Shown here piece after piece: positions 50,156 through 60,296 of a DNA stretch of 64,000 nt. The translations under genes were made by a program, and so were the position numbers. Positions within the stretch are counted from its first letter, which is position 1, and every line of letters starts with the position of its first letter. The stretch comes from Paraburkholderia sp. CNPSo 3274 (GTDB lineage: Bacteria > Pseudomonadota > Gammaproteobacteria > Burkholderiales > Burkholderiaceae): contig NZ_JAMBPR010000009.1 in NCBI RefSeq assembly GCF_024206475.1, forward strand, positions 62,001-126,000. The letters are read 5' to 3'. The notes below the pieces were generated by a model. It was not told where the DNA came from and did not search any database. It worked only from the letters and a program-made list of their open reading frames with translations.

Positions 50156-50911
50156 ATGAAACTGCACAAACTGCTGTCCGCCACGTGCGTCGCCTTCGCG
50201 ATGTTCGCCGCCGCCGCTCCCGGCACCGCGAGCGCGCAAGCGCAGAACGTCCTGCAGGTCGCGACCGACGCGACGTTCCCGCCGATGGAATTCACGGAAA
50301 ACGGTCAGCGCACCGGGTTCGACGTCGACCTGATGAACGCGCTCGCCAAGGCAATGGGCAAGCAGGTCCAGTGGACCGACATCGACTTCAAGGGGCTGAT
50401 TCCGGGGCTGATCGCCCACCGCTTCGACGTCGCGATCTCCGGCATCTACATCACGCCTGAACGCAGCCAGGTGGTGGACTTCACGCAGCCGTATTTCGCA
50501 GGCGGCCTCGTCGCGCTCGTGAAGGCCGACTCGCCCATCAAGACGCTAGCCGATCTCGACGGCAAGAAGGTCTCGGTGCAGGTCGGCACGAAGTCGGTGA
50601 ACTTCCTGCGCGACAACTACCCGAAGGTCACGCGCGTCGAGGTCGAGAAGAACCAGGAAATGTTCGACCTGGTCGGCATTGGCCGCGCCGACGCCGCCGT
50701 GACCGGCAAGCCCGCCGCCTACCAGTTCGCCCGCACGCGCGCGGGATTTCGCGTGCTCGACACGGAGCTGACGAAGGAGGCCTATGGCATCGCCGTGCGT
50801 AAGGACGAACCGCAACTGCGCGATTCGCTGAACGCGGCGCTTGCGAAAATCAAGGCAGACGGCACCTATGCCCAGATCGTGAACAAGTGGTTCGGCACGA
50901 GTTCGAAGTGA
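50156..50911 (+). CDS. Amino acid ABC transporter substrate-binding protein
   Basis: This 251-residue periplasmic binding protein belongs to the polar amino acid family (SBP family 3). The signal peptide ends around TASAQAQ. The fold signature is VATDATFPPMEFTENGQRTGFDVDLMNALA, with ligand-binding ISGIYITPERSQVVDFTQPY. It is the first gene of a transporter operon that continues into hutD and hutF, so histidine or urocanate is a plausible ligand. Confidence 0.93.
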   Translation: MKLHKLLSATCVAFAMFAAAAPGTASAQAQNVLQVATDATFPPMEFTENGQRTGFDVDLMNALAKAMGKQVQWTDIDFKGLIPGLIAHRFDVAISGIYITPERSQVVDFTQPYFAGGLVALVKADSPIKTLADLDGKKVSVQVGTKSVNFLRDNYPKVTRVEVEKNQEMFDLVGIGRADAAVTGKPAAYQFARTRAGFRVLDTELTKEAYGIAVRKDEPQLRDSLNAALAKIKADGTYAQIVNKWFGTSSK

Positions 50912-50928
50912 CCCGGCGGATCTGATCC

Positions 50929-51597
50929 ATGCAACTCGACTTCTCTGCGGCCATCGCCGGTTGGGCCGACATCGCACACGGCGCGCTGGTCACGGTGGAA
51001 GTGACCGCCGCCGCGCTCGTGCTCAGCTGCATTCTCGGCCTTCTGATCGGCATCGGCCGGCTCGCGCCGCAACGGCGGCTCATTTACGGCTTCTGCACGG
51101 GCTACCTCGTCTTCTTTCGCGGCACGCCGCTGCTCGTGCAGCTGTTCCTGCTGTTCTTCGGACTGCCACAGTTCAACATTCTGCTGCCGGCGTTCGTCTG
51201 CGGCATGCTGGGGCTCGGGCTCTATTCGGCGGCCTATGTCTCGGAGATCGTGCGCGGCGCGATCCAGTCCGTCGATCGCGGGCAGACGGAAGCCGCGCGT
51301 TCGATCGGCATGTCGGCGGGGCAGGCCATGCGCGCGATCATCCTGCCGCAGGCCGTGGTTCGCATGATTCCGCCGCTCGGCAACGAATTCATCGCGCTCA
51401 TCAAGAATTCCGCGCTGGTCTCGCTGCTGACGATCGACGACCTGATGCATGAAGGCCAGAAGATCATCAGCGTTTCGTATCGCTCGCTGGAGGTGTACCT
51501 CGTGATCGCGCTCGTCTATCTCGTGCTGACGCAGACGACCAACTATGCGCTGCATCGCGTCGAGCGCCGTCTGCGCGCAGGAGGGATGGTGCAATGA
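50929..51597 (+). CDS. Amino acid ABC transporter permease
   Basis: This 222-residue permease has five transmembrane helices and the EAA loop required for ATPase contact: [23 protein letters not shown]. The helix [20 protein letters not shown] is typical of HisM/GlnP proteins. Only one permease is present, so a homodimer is likely. It lies 17 bp after the binding protein and overlaps the ATPase gene by ATGA. Confidence 0.94.
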   Translation: MQLDFSAAIAGWADIAHGALVTVEVTAAALVLSCILGLLIGIGRLAPQRRLIYGFCTGYLVFFRGTPLLVQLFLLFFGLPQFNILLPAFVCGMLGLGLYSAAYVSEIVRGAIQSVDRGQTEAARSIGMSAGQAMRAIILPQAVVRMIPPLGNEFIALIKNSALVSLLTIDDLMHEGQKIISVSYRSLEVYLVIALVYLVLTQTTNYALHRVERRLRAGGMVQ

Positions 51598-52361
51598 GCG
51601 CGCAACCGGATCCGATCGTTCGCATTCGCGGACTCAAGAAGTCGTTTGGCTCGCACCTCGTGCTCAACGGCATCGACTTCGACATTCAGCCGCAACAGGT
51701 GGTCGTGGTGATCGGCCCGAGCGGTTCGGGCAAGAGCACGTTCCTGCGCTGCTGCAACGGCCTCGAGCAGCCCGAGGGCGGCACCGTCGATATCTGCGGT
51801 CATCGTCTCGTGGAAAACGGCGCCATGCTCAAGGACCGCGCGCTCAATGCGCTGCGGACCGAAGTCGGCATGGTGTTCCAGTCGTTCAACCTGTTTCCGC
51901 ACCTCTCCGTGCTGCACAACATCACGGTTGGGCCGCGCATGTTGCGCGGGGCATCGAAGGCGCAGGCCGAGTCCGCCGCGCTCGCCTTGCTCGAGAAAGT
52001 CGGGCTCGCGCACAAGGCGCACGTCATGCCGGCGAGCCTTTCGGGCGGGCAGAAGCAGCGTGTCGCCATTGCGCGCGCGCTTGCCATGCAGCCGCGCGTG
52101 ATGCTGTTCGACGAGCCGACATCGGCGCTCGACCCGGAGCTGGTCGGCGAGGTGTTGCAGGTCATGAAGCTGCTGGCTTCCGAGGGCATGACCATGGTGG
52201 TCGTCACGCACGAGATGGGCTTCGCGAAGGAAGTGGCCGACGTCGTGGTGGTGATGGACGGCGGCGAGATCGTCGAGGCGGGGCCGCCTTCGACGATCTT
52301 CACCGCGCCGGCACAACCGCGCACGCGCAGCTTCCTGCAAGCGGTGTTGTCGCGCGCATGA
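51594..52361 (+). CDS. Amino acid ABC transporter ATP-binding protein
   Basis: This 255-residue ATPase is of the GlnQ/HisP type. It shows Walker [10 protein letters not shown], signature LSGGQKQRV, Walker [15 protein letters not shown] and the switch His in [13 protein letters not shown]. It overlaps the permease by ATGA at its start and hutD by ATGA at its end, so transporter and hut genes form one translationally coupled unit. Confidence 0.95.
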   Translation: MSAQPDPIVRIRGLKKSFGSHLVLNGIDFDIQPQQVVVVIGPSGSGKSTFLRCCNGLEQPEGGTVDICGHRLVENGAMLKDRALNALRTEVGMVFQSFNLFPHLSVLHNITVGPRMLRGASKAQAESAALALLEKVGLAHKAHVMPASLSGGQKQRVAIARALAMQPRVMLFDEPTSALDPELVGEVLQVMKLLASEGMTMVVVTHEMGFAKEVADVVVVMDGGEIVEAGPPSTIFTAPAQPRTRSFLQAVLSRA

Positions 52362-52999
52362 GCCGCTCGTCCGTACTCGACGGTAAGGCAGGCGCAAACG
52401 TGATGCTGCTGCGCGGCGCCGATCTTGTGCCCGCGCCATGGAAAAATGGCGGCGGCGTGACGCGCGAAATCGCGGCGGGTTCCGCAGCGAGCGCGCCATC
52501 CGATGGGTTCGCGTGGCGCGCGAGCCTCGCGGATATCGCGCAAGGCGGCCCGTTTTCGTGCTTCGCGGGCATCGACCGCACGCTCGTGTTGATCGAGGGC
52601 GCCGCCTTGCAGCTGGACGAAGCGCGCGCAGGCGGGCAAGAACCTCGCGCCACGCATACGCTCGAACGCGCGCTGGACATCGCCCGCTTTGCCGGTGAGT
52701 CCGCGATCGATGCACGGATCGCCGCCGGCCCCGTGCGCGTGTTCAACCTGATGGTGCGCCGCGAGGCCGCGCGCGGCGCGCTCGAAGTGTGGCGCGAGGC
52801 AAGTCGGCGCAGTCTGCATGCGCAGACCGTGTTGCTGCATGCCGTGCAACGTCGAGTCGAGGTGCGCGTGGCCGGCGAGGGCTTCATCGCGCTCGCGCCC
52901 GGCGACACGTTGCGCGTGGACGCGGAGCAGGCCGTGGACCTCGAAACGCGCGGCGCAGGCGCGCTGCTGGCCGTCACACTCGATATCGCGCAAGCCTGA
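52358..52999 (+). CDS. hutD: HutD family protein
   Basis: This 213-residue double-cupin protein is HutD. The typical start [17 protein letters not shown], the central [31 protein letters not shown] and the [10 protein letters not shown] strand are all present. HutD is not an enzyme of the pathway; in Pseudomonas it is thought to dampen hut expression by binding an intermediate. It starts inside the stop of the ATPase gene (ATGA) and ends 4 bp before hutF. Confidence 0.92.
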   Translation: MSRSSVLDGKAGANVMLLRGADLVPAPWKNGGGVTREIAAGSAASAPSDGFAWRASLADIAQGGPFSCFAGIDRTLVLIEGAALQLDEARAGGQEPRATHTLERALDIARFAGESAIDARIAAGPVRVFNLMVRREAARGALEVWREASRRSLHAQTVLLHAVQRRVEVRVAGEGFIALAPGDTLRVDAEQAVDLETRGAGALLAVTLDIAQA

Positions 53000-53003
53000 T
53001 TTC

Positions 53004-54422
53004 ATGAGCACCCTTATTCCTCCGCTTTCCATGACGAACGCGCTCTTCGCGGAACATGCGTACCTGCCCGGAGGCTGGCGCCGCAACGTGCTGCTCGAAT
53101 GGGACGCAACGGGCACGCTGCGCGGCGTGACGCCCGACCTCGCGCACGCTCCGAACGGCGTTGCGCACGCGGCGGGGCCGATCATGCCTGGCATGCCTAA
53201 TCTACATTCACACGCGTTCCAGCGTGCCATGGCGGGGCTCACCGAATATCGCGCGCATCCCACCGACAGCTTCTGGAGCTGGCGCGACCTGATGTACCGC
53301 TTCGCGGCGCGCATCACGCCCGACGATCTTGCCGCGGTCGCGAGCTGGCTTTACGTGGAAATGCTCAAGGCGGGCTACACGTCCGTCTGCGAGTTTCACT
53401 ACGTGCATCACGCCCACGACGGCCAGCGTTATGCGAGCGCCGCCGAACTGGCGCAGCGTGTGGTCAAGGCGGCAGAGGTCACCGGTATCGGCATGACCAT
53501 GCTGCCCGTGCTCTACCAGTACAGCGGCTTCGGTGCGCAAGCGCCGCGCGACGATCAGCGGCGCTTCATCAACACGCCCGACCAGTTGCTCGCCATCGTC
53601 GAGTCGTTGCGACGCTTTCTGCCGGAGCATGGCGCGTTGCGCTATGGCGTCGCGCCGCATTCGCTGCGCGCGGTTTCGCAGGACTCGTTGCGTGCGCTGC
53701 TCGAAGGGCTCGACGCCGCGTTGCCTCACGCGCCGGTGCATATCCACATCGCTGAGCAGACGGCCGAAGTGGACGCGTGCCTCGCGACCGAGCGCGCGCG
53801 GCCCGTGCAATGGCTGCTCGATCGCTTCGACGTGAACGCGCGCTGGTGCCTCGTGCATGCGACCCACATCGACATGAACGAGACGCTCGCGCTCGCGAAG
53901 AGCGGCGCGGTGGCGGGCTTATGCCTCACGACTGAGGCGAATCTCGGCGACGGACTCTTCCCGGCCCGCGACTACCTGGGGGCGCAGGGCGCGTTCGGCA
54001 TCGGCTCGGACAGCCATATCGGCGTGGACTGGCGCGCCGAGTTGCGCTTGCTCGAATACGGACAGCGGCTCTCGCGGCGCGAACGCAACGTGCTCGCGTC
54101 GCCCGAGACCGCGCAGGTGGCCGACCGTCTTTTCGACGCGGCGCTCGCGGGCGGCGCGCGCGCGACGGGGCGCACGGTGGGCGCGTTGCAGGGGGGCGCC
54201 CGCGCGGACTGGCTGGTGCTCGACGTACAGCATCCGAACCTCGCGCAGCAGACGCCGCAAAGCTGGCTTTCCTCAGTGGTGTTCTGCGAGCACGGCGAGA
54301 CGCCGGTACGCGACGTCTATGTAGGCGGCGAGCAAGTCGTCGCGCAGCGGCGCCACCGCGACGAAACGCGCCTGTACGCCGACTATCGCAAAGCGTTGAA
54401 CCATCTCCTCGCCGGCGCTTGA
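53004..54422 (+). CDS. hutF: Formimidoylglutamate deiminase
   Basis: This 472-residue amidohydrolase converts N-formimidoyl-L-glutamate to N-formyl-L-glutamate plus ammonia, the fourth step of the five-step histidine pathway. The metal site is NLHSHAF (H-x-H), then HIHIAEQ, the later His in LVHATHID, and the Asp in GIGSDSHIGVDW. The gene sits between hutD and the hutG remnant. The upstream histidase and urocanase genes (hutH, hutU) and hutI are not in the window. Confidence 0.93.
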   Translation: MSTLIPPLSMTNALFAEHAYLPGGWRRNVLLEWDATGTLRGVTPDLAHAPNGVAHAAGPIMPGMPNLHSHAFQRAMAGLTEYRAHPTDSFWSWRDLMYRFAARITPDDLAAVASWLYVEMLKAGYTSVCEFHYVHHAHDGQRYASAAELAQRVVKAAEVTGIGMTMLPVLYQYSGFGAQAPRDDQRRFINTPDQLLAIVESLRRFLPEHGALRYGVAPHSLRAVSQDSLRALLEGLDAALPHAPVHIHIAEQTAEVDACLATERARPVQWLLDRFDVNARWCLVHATHIDMNETLALAKSGAVAGLCLTTEANLGDGLFPARDYLGAQGAFGIGSDSHIGVDWRAELRLLEYGQRLSRRERNVLASPETAQVADRLFDAALAGGARATGRTVGALQGGARADWLVLDVQHPNLAQQTPQSWLSSVVFCEHGETPVRDVYVGGEQVVAQRRHRDETRLYADYRKALNHLLAGA

Positions 54423-54449
54423 GTGCGCGGCCAACCGAACGGAGCCCAC

Positions 54450-55093
54450 ATGACCGACCTCTTTTCGCTCGAACGCGGCACGGCGCCGCTGCTGATTTCG
54501 ATTCCCCACCGCCCAACGACGAGAGCCTGTATCCGGGGCAGACGACGACTTCGCTGTGCCCGACCGAAACGTTCCGCGGCGAGGCGCTCTATCGCGTGGG
54601 CCGCGCGCCTGATGCGCAGGAGCGGCAACGCCGCGTCGCCACATACTGGCAGCCGTATCACGACGCGCTGCGCGGCGAGCTGCAGCGCCTGCGTGCGCAG
54701 CACGCCAACGTGCTGCTGTGGGAAGCGCACTCGATTGCGAGCGTGCTGCCGCGGCTATTCGATGGCCAACTGCCCGATCTGAACATCGGCACGCAGGATG
54801 GGCGCACCTCGGCGGCGGCGGTGCAGGCGGCGGTCGAGCGTGCGGCGGCAGCGAGCGACTTCACGTGGATCGCGAATGGCCGGTTCAAGGGCGGCTACAA
54901 CACGCGTCATTACGGCGCGCCGCAGGACGGCGTGCATGCCGTGCAACTCGAAATGTGCCAGCCGACGTACATGAGCGAGGCAGCGCCGTTCGACTACGTG
55001 CCTTCGCTCGCGCAGAAAGTCGAGCCGGTGGTGAGCAGGATGGTTGACGGCGCGCTCGAGGCCGTGAAGGCGATGAACGCCTCCGCGGGCTGA
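54450..55093 (+). pseudogene. hutG: N-formylglutamate deformylase with internal deletion and frameshift
   Basis: Intact HutG has about 267 residues. Here the first 20 codons (MTDLFSLERGTAPLLISIPH) are in one frame, then the sequence jumps to what should be about residue 75 (PPNDESLYPGQTTTS) in another frame, and runs on to a normal end. About 53-56 codons are missing, including the conserved Asp-Trp-His segment and VIDLNRP that form the active site. The enzyme would hydrolyse N-formylglutamate to glutamate and formate. It cannot be made as an intact protein from this copy. Confidence 0.85.
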
Positions 55094-55351
55094 TAGCGCC
55101 GCGTGTGAACGCGCTATTAAGCGAATCCCTACATTTCAGACCGCGGCCGATATCAAAGGCGTTCCCGCGCGAGCGCGGTCGCGACGACCTCGTCGCTTGC
55201 CCCGTTCAGCGCGCCGCTCGCGGGAAAGTACTCAGTTGTGCGGGCTACGATCGCGCTGCCGATCGTAGTATTCTCTAGCGACGCGGCCTCGGGGGGCGCT
55301 GATGTGCCATCGCGAAGCAGTCCAGACATCCACATAAAGAGGAGAGGTTGA

Positions 55352-56155
55352 ATGAAGTTGACGAAGCTCCTGTTCACAAGCGCGTTTGCCGTATCGGCAC
55401 TTGGATTTACCGCCATTTCCGCCCATGCGGAAGATTTGCTGGATTCCGTCAAACAGGCCGGGGTGCTCAAGATCGGTCTGGAAGGCACCTATCCCCCGTT
55501 CGATTCCCGTGACAGCAAGGGCGAACTCGTCGGCTTCGACGTGGACGTCGCGAAGGCCGTCGCGGCCAAGCTCGGGGTCAAGCCCGAGTTCATTCCCACC
55601 GAGTGGAGCGGCATCATCGCGGCGCTGCAGGCCGGCAAGTTCGACGTGATCGTCAATCAGGTGACCATCACGCCGCAACGCCAGCAGGCGCTCGACTTCA
55701 GCCAGCCGTACACGTACTCGGCCGCGCAGTTGATCCAGCGCTCCGACGACAAACGCGAATTCAAGACGCTCGACGAATTCAAGGGCGACAAGAAGCTCGG
55801 CGTGACGCTCGGCACCAACTATGACCAGATGGCGCGCGCCGTGCCGGGCATCAACGTGCAAACGTATCCCGGCGCGCCCGAGAAACTGCGCGACCTGGCC
55901 ACGAAGCGCATCGACGCGACGATGGACGACCGCCTGATGCTGCCGTACATCATCAAGACGTCGAATCTGCCGCTGCGTCCGGGCGCCGTGTTGCCAGGCG
56001 CCGATCAGGAAATGGCCATTCCGTTCCGCAAGGGCAATCCGAAGTTCGAGAAGGCGATCAACGACGCGCTTACCTCACTCAAGCAGGACGGCACGCTCAA
56101 GAAAATCTCCATGCAGTGGTTCGGCCAGGACGTGACGCAACCGCTCGCTCACTAA
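55352..56155 (+). CDS. Amino acid ABC transporter substrate-binding protein, solitary
   Basis: This is a 267-residue SBP family 3 protein. The signal peptide ends at ISAHAED. It has LKIGLEGTYPPFDSRDSKGELVGFDVDVA and VNQVTITPQRQQALDFSQPY, most like cystine-binding FliY/TcyA. No permease or ATPase is adjacent. It could feed the transporter 4 kb upstream or another. RBS is GAGGAGAGG. A terminator follows. Confidence 0.92.
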   Translation: MKLTKLLFTSAFAVSALGFTAISAHAEDLLDSVKQAGVLKIGLEGTYPPFDSRDSKGELVGFDVDVAKAVAAKLGVKPEFIPTEWSGIIAALQAGKFDVIVNQVTITPQRQQALDFSQPYTYSAAQLIQRSDDKREFKTLDEFKGDKKLGVTLGTNYDQMARAVPGINVQTYPGAPEKLRDLATKRIDATMDDRLMLPYIIKTSNLPLRPGAVLPGADQEMAIPFRKGNPKFEKAINDALTSLKQDGTLKKISMQWFGQDVTQPLAH

Positions 56156-56178
56156 CGCTACAGGCGTTTCGCGACAAT

Positions 56179-56206
56179 CGCGCCGGCCGCATTCATGGCC
56201 GGCGCG
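56179..56206. terminator. Strong GC hairpin between convergent genes
   Basis: CGCGCCGGCC (56179-56188) pairs perfectly with GGCCGGCGCG (56197-56206), followed by TTTC. It separates the binding-protein gene from the leftward cytochrome gene and may end both transcripts. Confidence 0.7.
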
Positions 56207-56228
56207 TTTCGCTTCATCACACGCCTTC

Positions 56229-57551
56229 CTACCGCGCCGCCTGCGTCCTCGTGCGCAGCTTGGCGACTTCCGCCACGCCCACCCCGCCTGCCTTGTTGTT
56301 CCAGCCCGCGCGAACGAACGTGAGCACATCGGCGATCTGCTTGTCGCTTAGGACATCTGCATAAGCGGGCATGGGGTACGGCGCGGGCATGCCCTGGATC
56401 ACGAGGTCGCCCGTGCCGTTGAGCGTAACGTTGATGAGCGACGAAGCGTCCTTCTCCAGCACGTTCGGATTGCCCGCGAGCGGCGCGAACATCGGCGCGA
56501 AGCCGCGCCCGTCGGCGCCGTGGCAATGCATGCAATACGCCGTGTAGACGCGCGCGCCCGCATCGTTCGCCGGACGCGAGAGCGACACTTTCGTCGCCTG
56601 CGCATCATAGGCGTAGGCCGGTCCGCCGTCGCCGCCTTTCGCCGGCAGCGACTTCAGGTAGACCGCGATCGCGTTGACGTCCGCGTCGTTCATGGACTGG
56701 GTGCTCTTGTTGACCACATCGGTCATCGCGCCGAACGCCGAGGCGTGCTGGTTCGCGCCCGTCTTCAGGAACTGCGCGAGGTCCGCTTCGCTCCAGCGCC
56801 CGAGGCCCGTGTTGTGCGCGCCGGTCAGGTTCGAGGCGAACCAGCCGTCGAGCAGGGCACCTGTGAGCCAGGCGTCGCCGCTTTCGTCGAGCGCCTTCTC
56901 GTTGAAACCGATGCCGCGCGGCGTGTGGCACGAGCCGCAATGGCCGAGACCCTGCACAAGGTACGCGCCGCGGTTCCATGCCAGGTCCTTGCCCGCTTTG
57001 TCCTGGTACGCGCCCTTCTCGAGGAAGACGGCGTTCCAGATCTTGAGCGGCCAGCGCATGTTCATCGGCCACTTGATGTCGGCGTCGCGGTTGCTCTGCT
57101 TGACCGGTTGCACGCCTTGCATGAAGTACGCGTAGAGCGCGGCGACGTCCTCGTCGCGCACCTTCGCGTACGAGGGATAAGGCATCGCCGGATAGAGGTT
57201 GTGGCCGTCTTTGGCGACGCCCTCGCGCATGGCGCGCGCGAAGTCCGCTTGCGTGTAGCGGCCAATGCCGGTGTCCGGGTCAGGCGTGATGTTGGTCGTG
57301 TAGATGCGGCCAAGCGGTGTGCTCATCGGCAGGCCGCCTGCAAACGGCCTGCCGTGCGGCGCGGTGTGGCACGCCGCGCAGTCGCCCACGGCGGCGAGGT
57401 AGGCGCCGCGCTGGATCGTGGCGGCGTCCGCTGCGCCTGCCGCGAGGGCGGGGCGCGCAGTCACGCAGGCGAATGCTGCGAGCGCGAGCGTTGTACCCGC
57501 GACGCGGCGCAGGCCGCGGGCGCGTCGGGATGCGTTGATCATTTTCGTCAT
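56229..57551 (-). CDS. Triheme cytochrome c subunit of a periplasmic dehydrogenase
   Basis: This is a 440-residue exported cytochrome with three CXXCH heme sites: C58-A-A-C-H62 (DCAACHTAPHG), CGSCH in GHCGSCHTPRG and CMHCH in YCMHCHGADG. The layout matches the cytochrome subunits of membrane-bound alcohol and aldehyde dehydrogenases that pass electrons to ubiquinone or the terminal oxidase. The ATG at 57551 is supported by GGGAGCG. It is the last gene of a three-gene leftward operon after the 2Fe-2S and molybdopterin subunits. Confidence 0.93.
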   Translation of the reverse strand: MTKMINASRRARGLRRVAGTTLALAAFACVTARPALAAGAADAATIQRGAYLAAVGDCAACHTAPHGRPFAGGLPMSTPLGRIYTTNITPDPDTGIGRYTQADFARAMREGVAKDGHNLYPAMPYPSYAKVRDEDVAALYAYFMQGVQPVKQSNRDADIKWPMNMRWPLKIWNAVFLEKGAYQDKAGKDLAWNRGAYLVQGLGHCGSCHTPRGIGFNEKALDESGDAWLTGALLDGWFASNLTGAHNTGLGRWSEADLAQFLKTGANQHASAFGAMTDVVNKSTQSMNDADVNAIAVYLKSLPAKGGDGGPAYAYDAQATKVSLSRPANDAGARVYTAYCMHCHGADGRGFAPMFAPLAGNPNVLEKDASSLINVTLNGTGDLVIQGMPAPYPMPAYADVLSDKQIADVLTFVRAGWNNKAGGVGVAEVAKLRTRTQAAR

Positions 57552-57562
57552 GGTTCGCTCCC

Positions 57563-59839
57563 TCAAGCCGACTGTGCGGACGCGCCCGCGTTCACGAGCT
57601 GGCGGCCCACGGGCAAGTGGCGCAGACGCTTTCCGGTAGCCGCATAGATCGCATTCGCCACGGCCGGTATGACCGCCGAGGTCCCGGGCTCACCGATCCC
57701 GCCGGGCGCTTCGGCGCTCTTCACCAGATGCACTTCGATCACGGGCATCTGGTCGATGCGCATGATCCGGTAGTCGGTGAAGTTGGTTTGCGTGACGCGT
57801 CCGCGCTCGATCGTGATCTCGCCCCACAGCGCGGCCGTGATGCCGAATACGATGCCGCCCTGGATCTGTGCCTCGATGGTCTCGGGATTCACGGCCATGC
57901 CGCAATCCACGGCGCACACCACGCGGTTCACGCGCACCTCGCCGTCGTCCACGGTGACGTCCGCGACCATGCTGAGGAAGCTGCCGAACGCGTGCATCAC
58001 CGAAACGCCGCGCCCCTGGCCCTTCGGCATGGGCGGTCCCCAGTTCGCGGCGCGTGTGGCCACGTCGAGCACATTGAGCGCGCGCGGCGACTTGCCGAGC
58101 AGATTGCGGCGGTAGGTGACCGGATCGGTCTTCGCGGCCACGGCCAGTTCGTCGACGAAGCTCTCCACCACGAAGTTGCCGCGCGTGGGCCCCACGCCGC
58201 GCCAGAAAGCGGTGGGCACCGCATGCGGCTCCTGGCGCACGTATTCGATCAACTGGTTCGGCAGGTCGTAGGGCAGGTCGGCGGCGACTTCCACGGCGTC
58301 AGGGTCTACGCCGTGCTGGAACGCGGGGGGAGCAAAGCGCGCCATGATCGAGGAGCCCGCGATGCGGTGCTGCCAGGCTACGGGTTTCCCGTTCGCGTCG
58401 AGCCCGGCCGAAAGGCGGTCGTAGTAGTACGGCCGGTACATGTCGTGCTGAATGTCCTCCTCGCGCGTGTAGAACACCTTCACCGGCACCTTCAGCTGCT
58501 TGCCGATCTTGAGCGCCTGAGTGATGGCATCGACTTCGAGCCGCCGCCCGAAGCCGCCGCCAAGCAGGTGATTGTGCAGCGTGACCTGCTCGGGCTTCAG
58601 ACCCGTGACGGCCACGGCCGCATCCACGGCGCGCGTGGGCACCTGGGTGCCCACCCAGATTTCGCAGCCGTCAGGCTGCACGTGGACCGTGCAGTTGATC
58701 GGCTCCATCGTTGCGTGCGCAAGGAACGGCTGCTGATAAACGGCGTCGATGCGCGTTTTTGCCGTGCCGAACCCCTGCTGCACGTCGCCATCCTTGCGGG
58801 CGACCGCGCCCTCGCGTTGCGAGGCGCTTGCGAGATCGGCGACGATCTGCTGCATCGAAACGTTCGCGCCCGCGCCTTCGTTCCACTCGACGACGAGCGC
58901 CGCAGCGGCCCGCTTCGCGGCCCACGTGTGCGCGCCGATCACGGCCACGGCGTTGTCGATCTTCACGACCTGCGTGACGCCGGGCACCTGCTTCGCGTGC
59001 GTGTCGTCGACCTTCGCGAGCGTGCCGCCGAACACAGGGCAGTTCACGATGGCGGCATAGACCATGTCCGGCAGACGCACGTCGAGGCCGAAGAGCGCCG
59101 AGCCGTCCACCTTCTCGGGCGAGTCGAGGCGCTTTGTGGGCTTGCCGACCAGCGTGAAGTCCTTCGGGTCCTTGAGCGCCACCTTTTGCGGTACAGGCAG
59201 GTGCGCGGCCGCATCGACGAGCTGGCCATAGGCGATGCGCCGGCCGCTCGCGTCGTGCAGCACCTCGCCGGCCCGGGCGTGGCAGGTGGCGGGATCGACT
59301 TGCCACTGTTGCGCCGCCGCCTGGATCAGAACGGTGCGCGCGGCGGCGCCCGCTTCGCGCATGGGCTGCCAGGCAAAGCGAATCGACGTCGAGCCGCCCG
59401 TGAGCTGACCGCCCAGCAGCGGGTCGGTGAAGAGCTTCTCGTTGGGCGGCGCGTGATCGATCGTGACGCTATCGAGCGGCACTTCGAGTTCTTCCGCGAT
59501 CAGCATCGGAATCGAGGTGTACACGCCTTGTCCCATCTCCACCTTCGGGACGATGAGCGTGACCTTGCCCGAGCGGTCGATCTGCACGAACGCGTTCGGC
59601 TCGAACACGCCGTCTTGCGGGGCTTCGTTGCCATCGCCACCAACGACCGATTGACGCGTCTGGCTGTCGCCCTGTGCGCCGGCAGAAAAGCTGATGCCGA
59701 GCAGCAGCCCGCCGCCCGCCGCCGCGCCAAGTTTGAGAAAAGTGCGGCGGGAGAGTTGGCCGCTTGCGGCGGCTTGCTGAATGCGCTGCAGTTTGCGTTC
59801 TGGCGCGCCGTTTTGCGCATCGAGGAGACCCTGTGACAT
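57563..59839 (-). CDS. Molybdopterin-binding subunit of an aldehyde/isoquinoline-type oxidoreductase
   Basis: This 758-residue xanthine oxidase-family large subunit carries a twin-arginine signal after a short extension (SRRTFLKLGAAAGGG), so it is exported folded with cofactor. Motifs include PKVEMGQGVYTSIPMLIAEEL, GGGFGRRLEVDA, and the C-terminal catalytic region GGIGEPGTSAVIPAVANAIY with the conserved Glu. The ATG at 59839 has GGAGG. It works with the 2Fe-2S subunit (1 bp upstream) and the cytochrome (11 bp downstream). The substrate may be an aldehyde or an N-heterocycle. Confidence 0.94.
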   Translation of the reverse strand: MSQGLLDAQNGAPERKLQRIQQAAASGQLSRRTFLKLGAAAGGGLLLGISFSAGAQGDSQTRQSVVGGDGNEAPQDGVFEPNAFVQIDRSGKVTLIVPKVEMGQGVYTSIPMLIAEELEVPLDSVTIDHAPPNEKLFTDPLLGGQLTGGSTSIRFAWQPMREAGAAARTVLIQAAAQQWQVDPATCHARAGEVLHDASGRRIAYGQLVDAAAHLPVPQKVALKDPKDFTLVGKPTKRLDSPEKVDGSALFGLDVRLPDMVYAAIVNCPVFGGTLAKVDDTHAKQVPGVTQVVKIDNAVAVIGAHTWAAKRAAAALVVEWNEGAGANVSMQQIVADLASASQREGAVARKDGDVQQGFGTAKTRIDAVYQQPFLAHATMEPINCTVHVQPDGCEIWVGTQVPTRAVDAAVAVTGLKPEQVTLHNHLLGGGFGRRLEVDAITQALKIGKQLKVPVKVFYTREEDIQHDMYRPYYYDRLSAGLDANGKPVAWQHRIAGSSIMARFAPPAFQHGVDPDAVEVAADLPYDLPNQLIEYVRQEPHAVPTAFWRGVGPTRGNFVVESFVDELAVAAKTDPVTYRRNLLGKSPRALNVLDVATRAANWGPPMPKGQGRGVSVMHAFGSFLSMVADVTVDDGEVRVNRVVCAVDCGMAVNPETIEAQIQGGIVFGITAALWGEITIERGRVTQTNFTDYRIMRIDQMPVIEVHLVKSAEAPGGIGEPGTSAVIPAVANAIYAATGKRLRHLPVGRQLVNAGASAQSA

Positions 59840-59840
59840 G

Positions 59841-60296
59841 TCAGGCCTCCTTCGCGGCTTGCTTGATGGCGGCGCGAATCCGCGCATAGGTGCCACAGCG
59901 GCAGATGTTGCCCGCCATGGCGGCGTCGATATCCGCGTCGCTCGGGTTCGGATTCGCGGCGACGAGCGCTGCCGCCGACATCACCTGCCCGGATTGACAG
60001 TAGCCGCACTGCACCACGTCGATCTCGCGCCAGGCCTTCTGCACCTTCTGTCCGGCGGGGGTTGCGCCGATGGCCTCGATGGTGGTGATCTTGCGGCCCG
60101 CAACGGCCGCGATGGGCAACACGCACGAGCGCGCTGCCACGCCGTCGAGATGCACCGTGCATGCGCCGCACTGTGCAATGCCACAGCCGAACTTCGTGCC
60201 GGTGAGGCCGACGATGTCGCGCAGGACCCAGAGCAGCGGCATGTCGGGTGGCGCGTCGACCGTATGAGTTTCTCCGTTGATTGTTAGCGTCGTCAT
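59841..60296 (-). CDS. [2Fe-2S] subunit of the molybdenum hydroxylase
   Basis: This 151-residue protein has a plant-type [2Fe-2S] domain (C38, C43, C46, C58 in [16 protein letters not shown] and RSCVLP) and a second all-helical [2Fe-2S] domain (CGYCQSGQ and NICRCGTY), as in CoxS/XdhC-type small subunits. It relays electrons from the molybdenum centre to the cytochrome. It has no own signal and is presumably carried out with the Tat-exported large subunit. It is the first gene of the operon, divergent from an IclR regulator. Confidence 0.94.
   Translation of the reverse strand: MTTLTINGETHTVDAPPDMPLLWVLRDIVGLTGTKFGCGIAQCGACTVHLDGVAARSCVLPIAAVAGRKITTIEAIGATPAGQKVQKAWREIDVVQCGYCQSGQVMSAAALVAANPNPSDADIDAAMAGNICRCGTYARIRAAIKQAAKEA

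Noticed and set aside
57617..59836. 739-codon plus-strand open frame opposite the molybdopterin subunit
   Set aside because: Antisense shadow; the minus strand carries a Tat signal and cofactor motifs.
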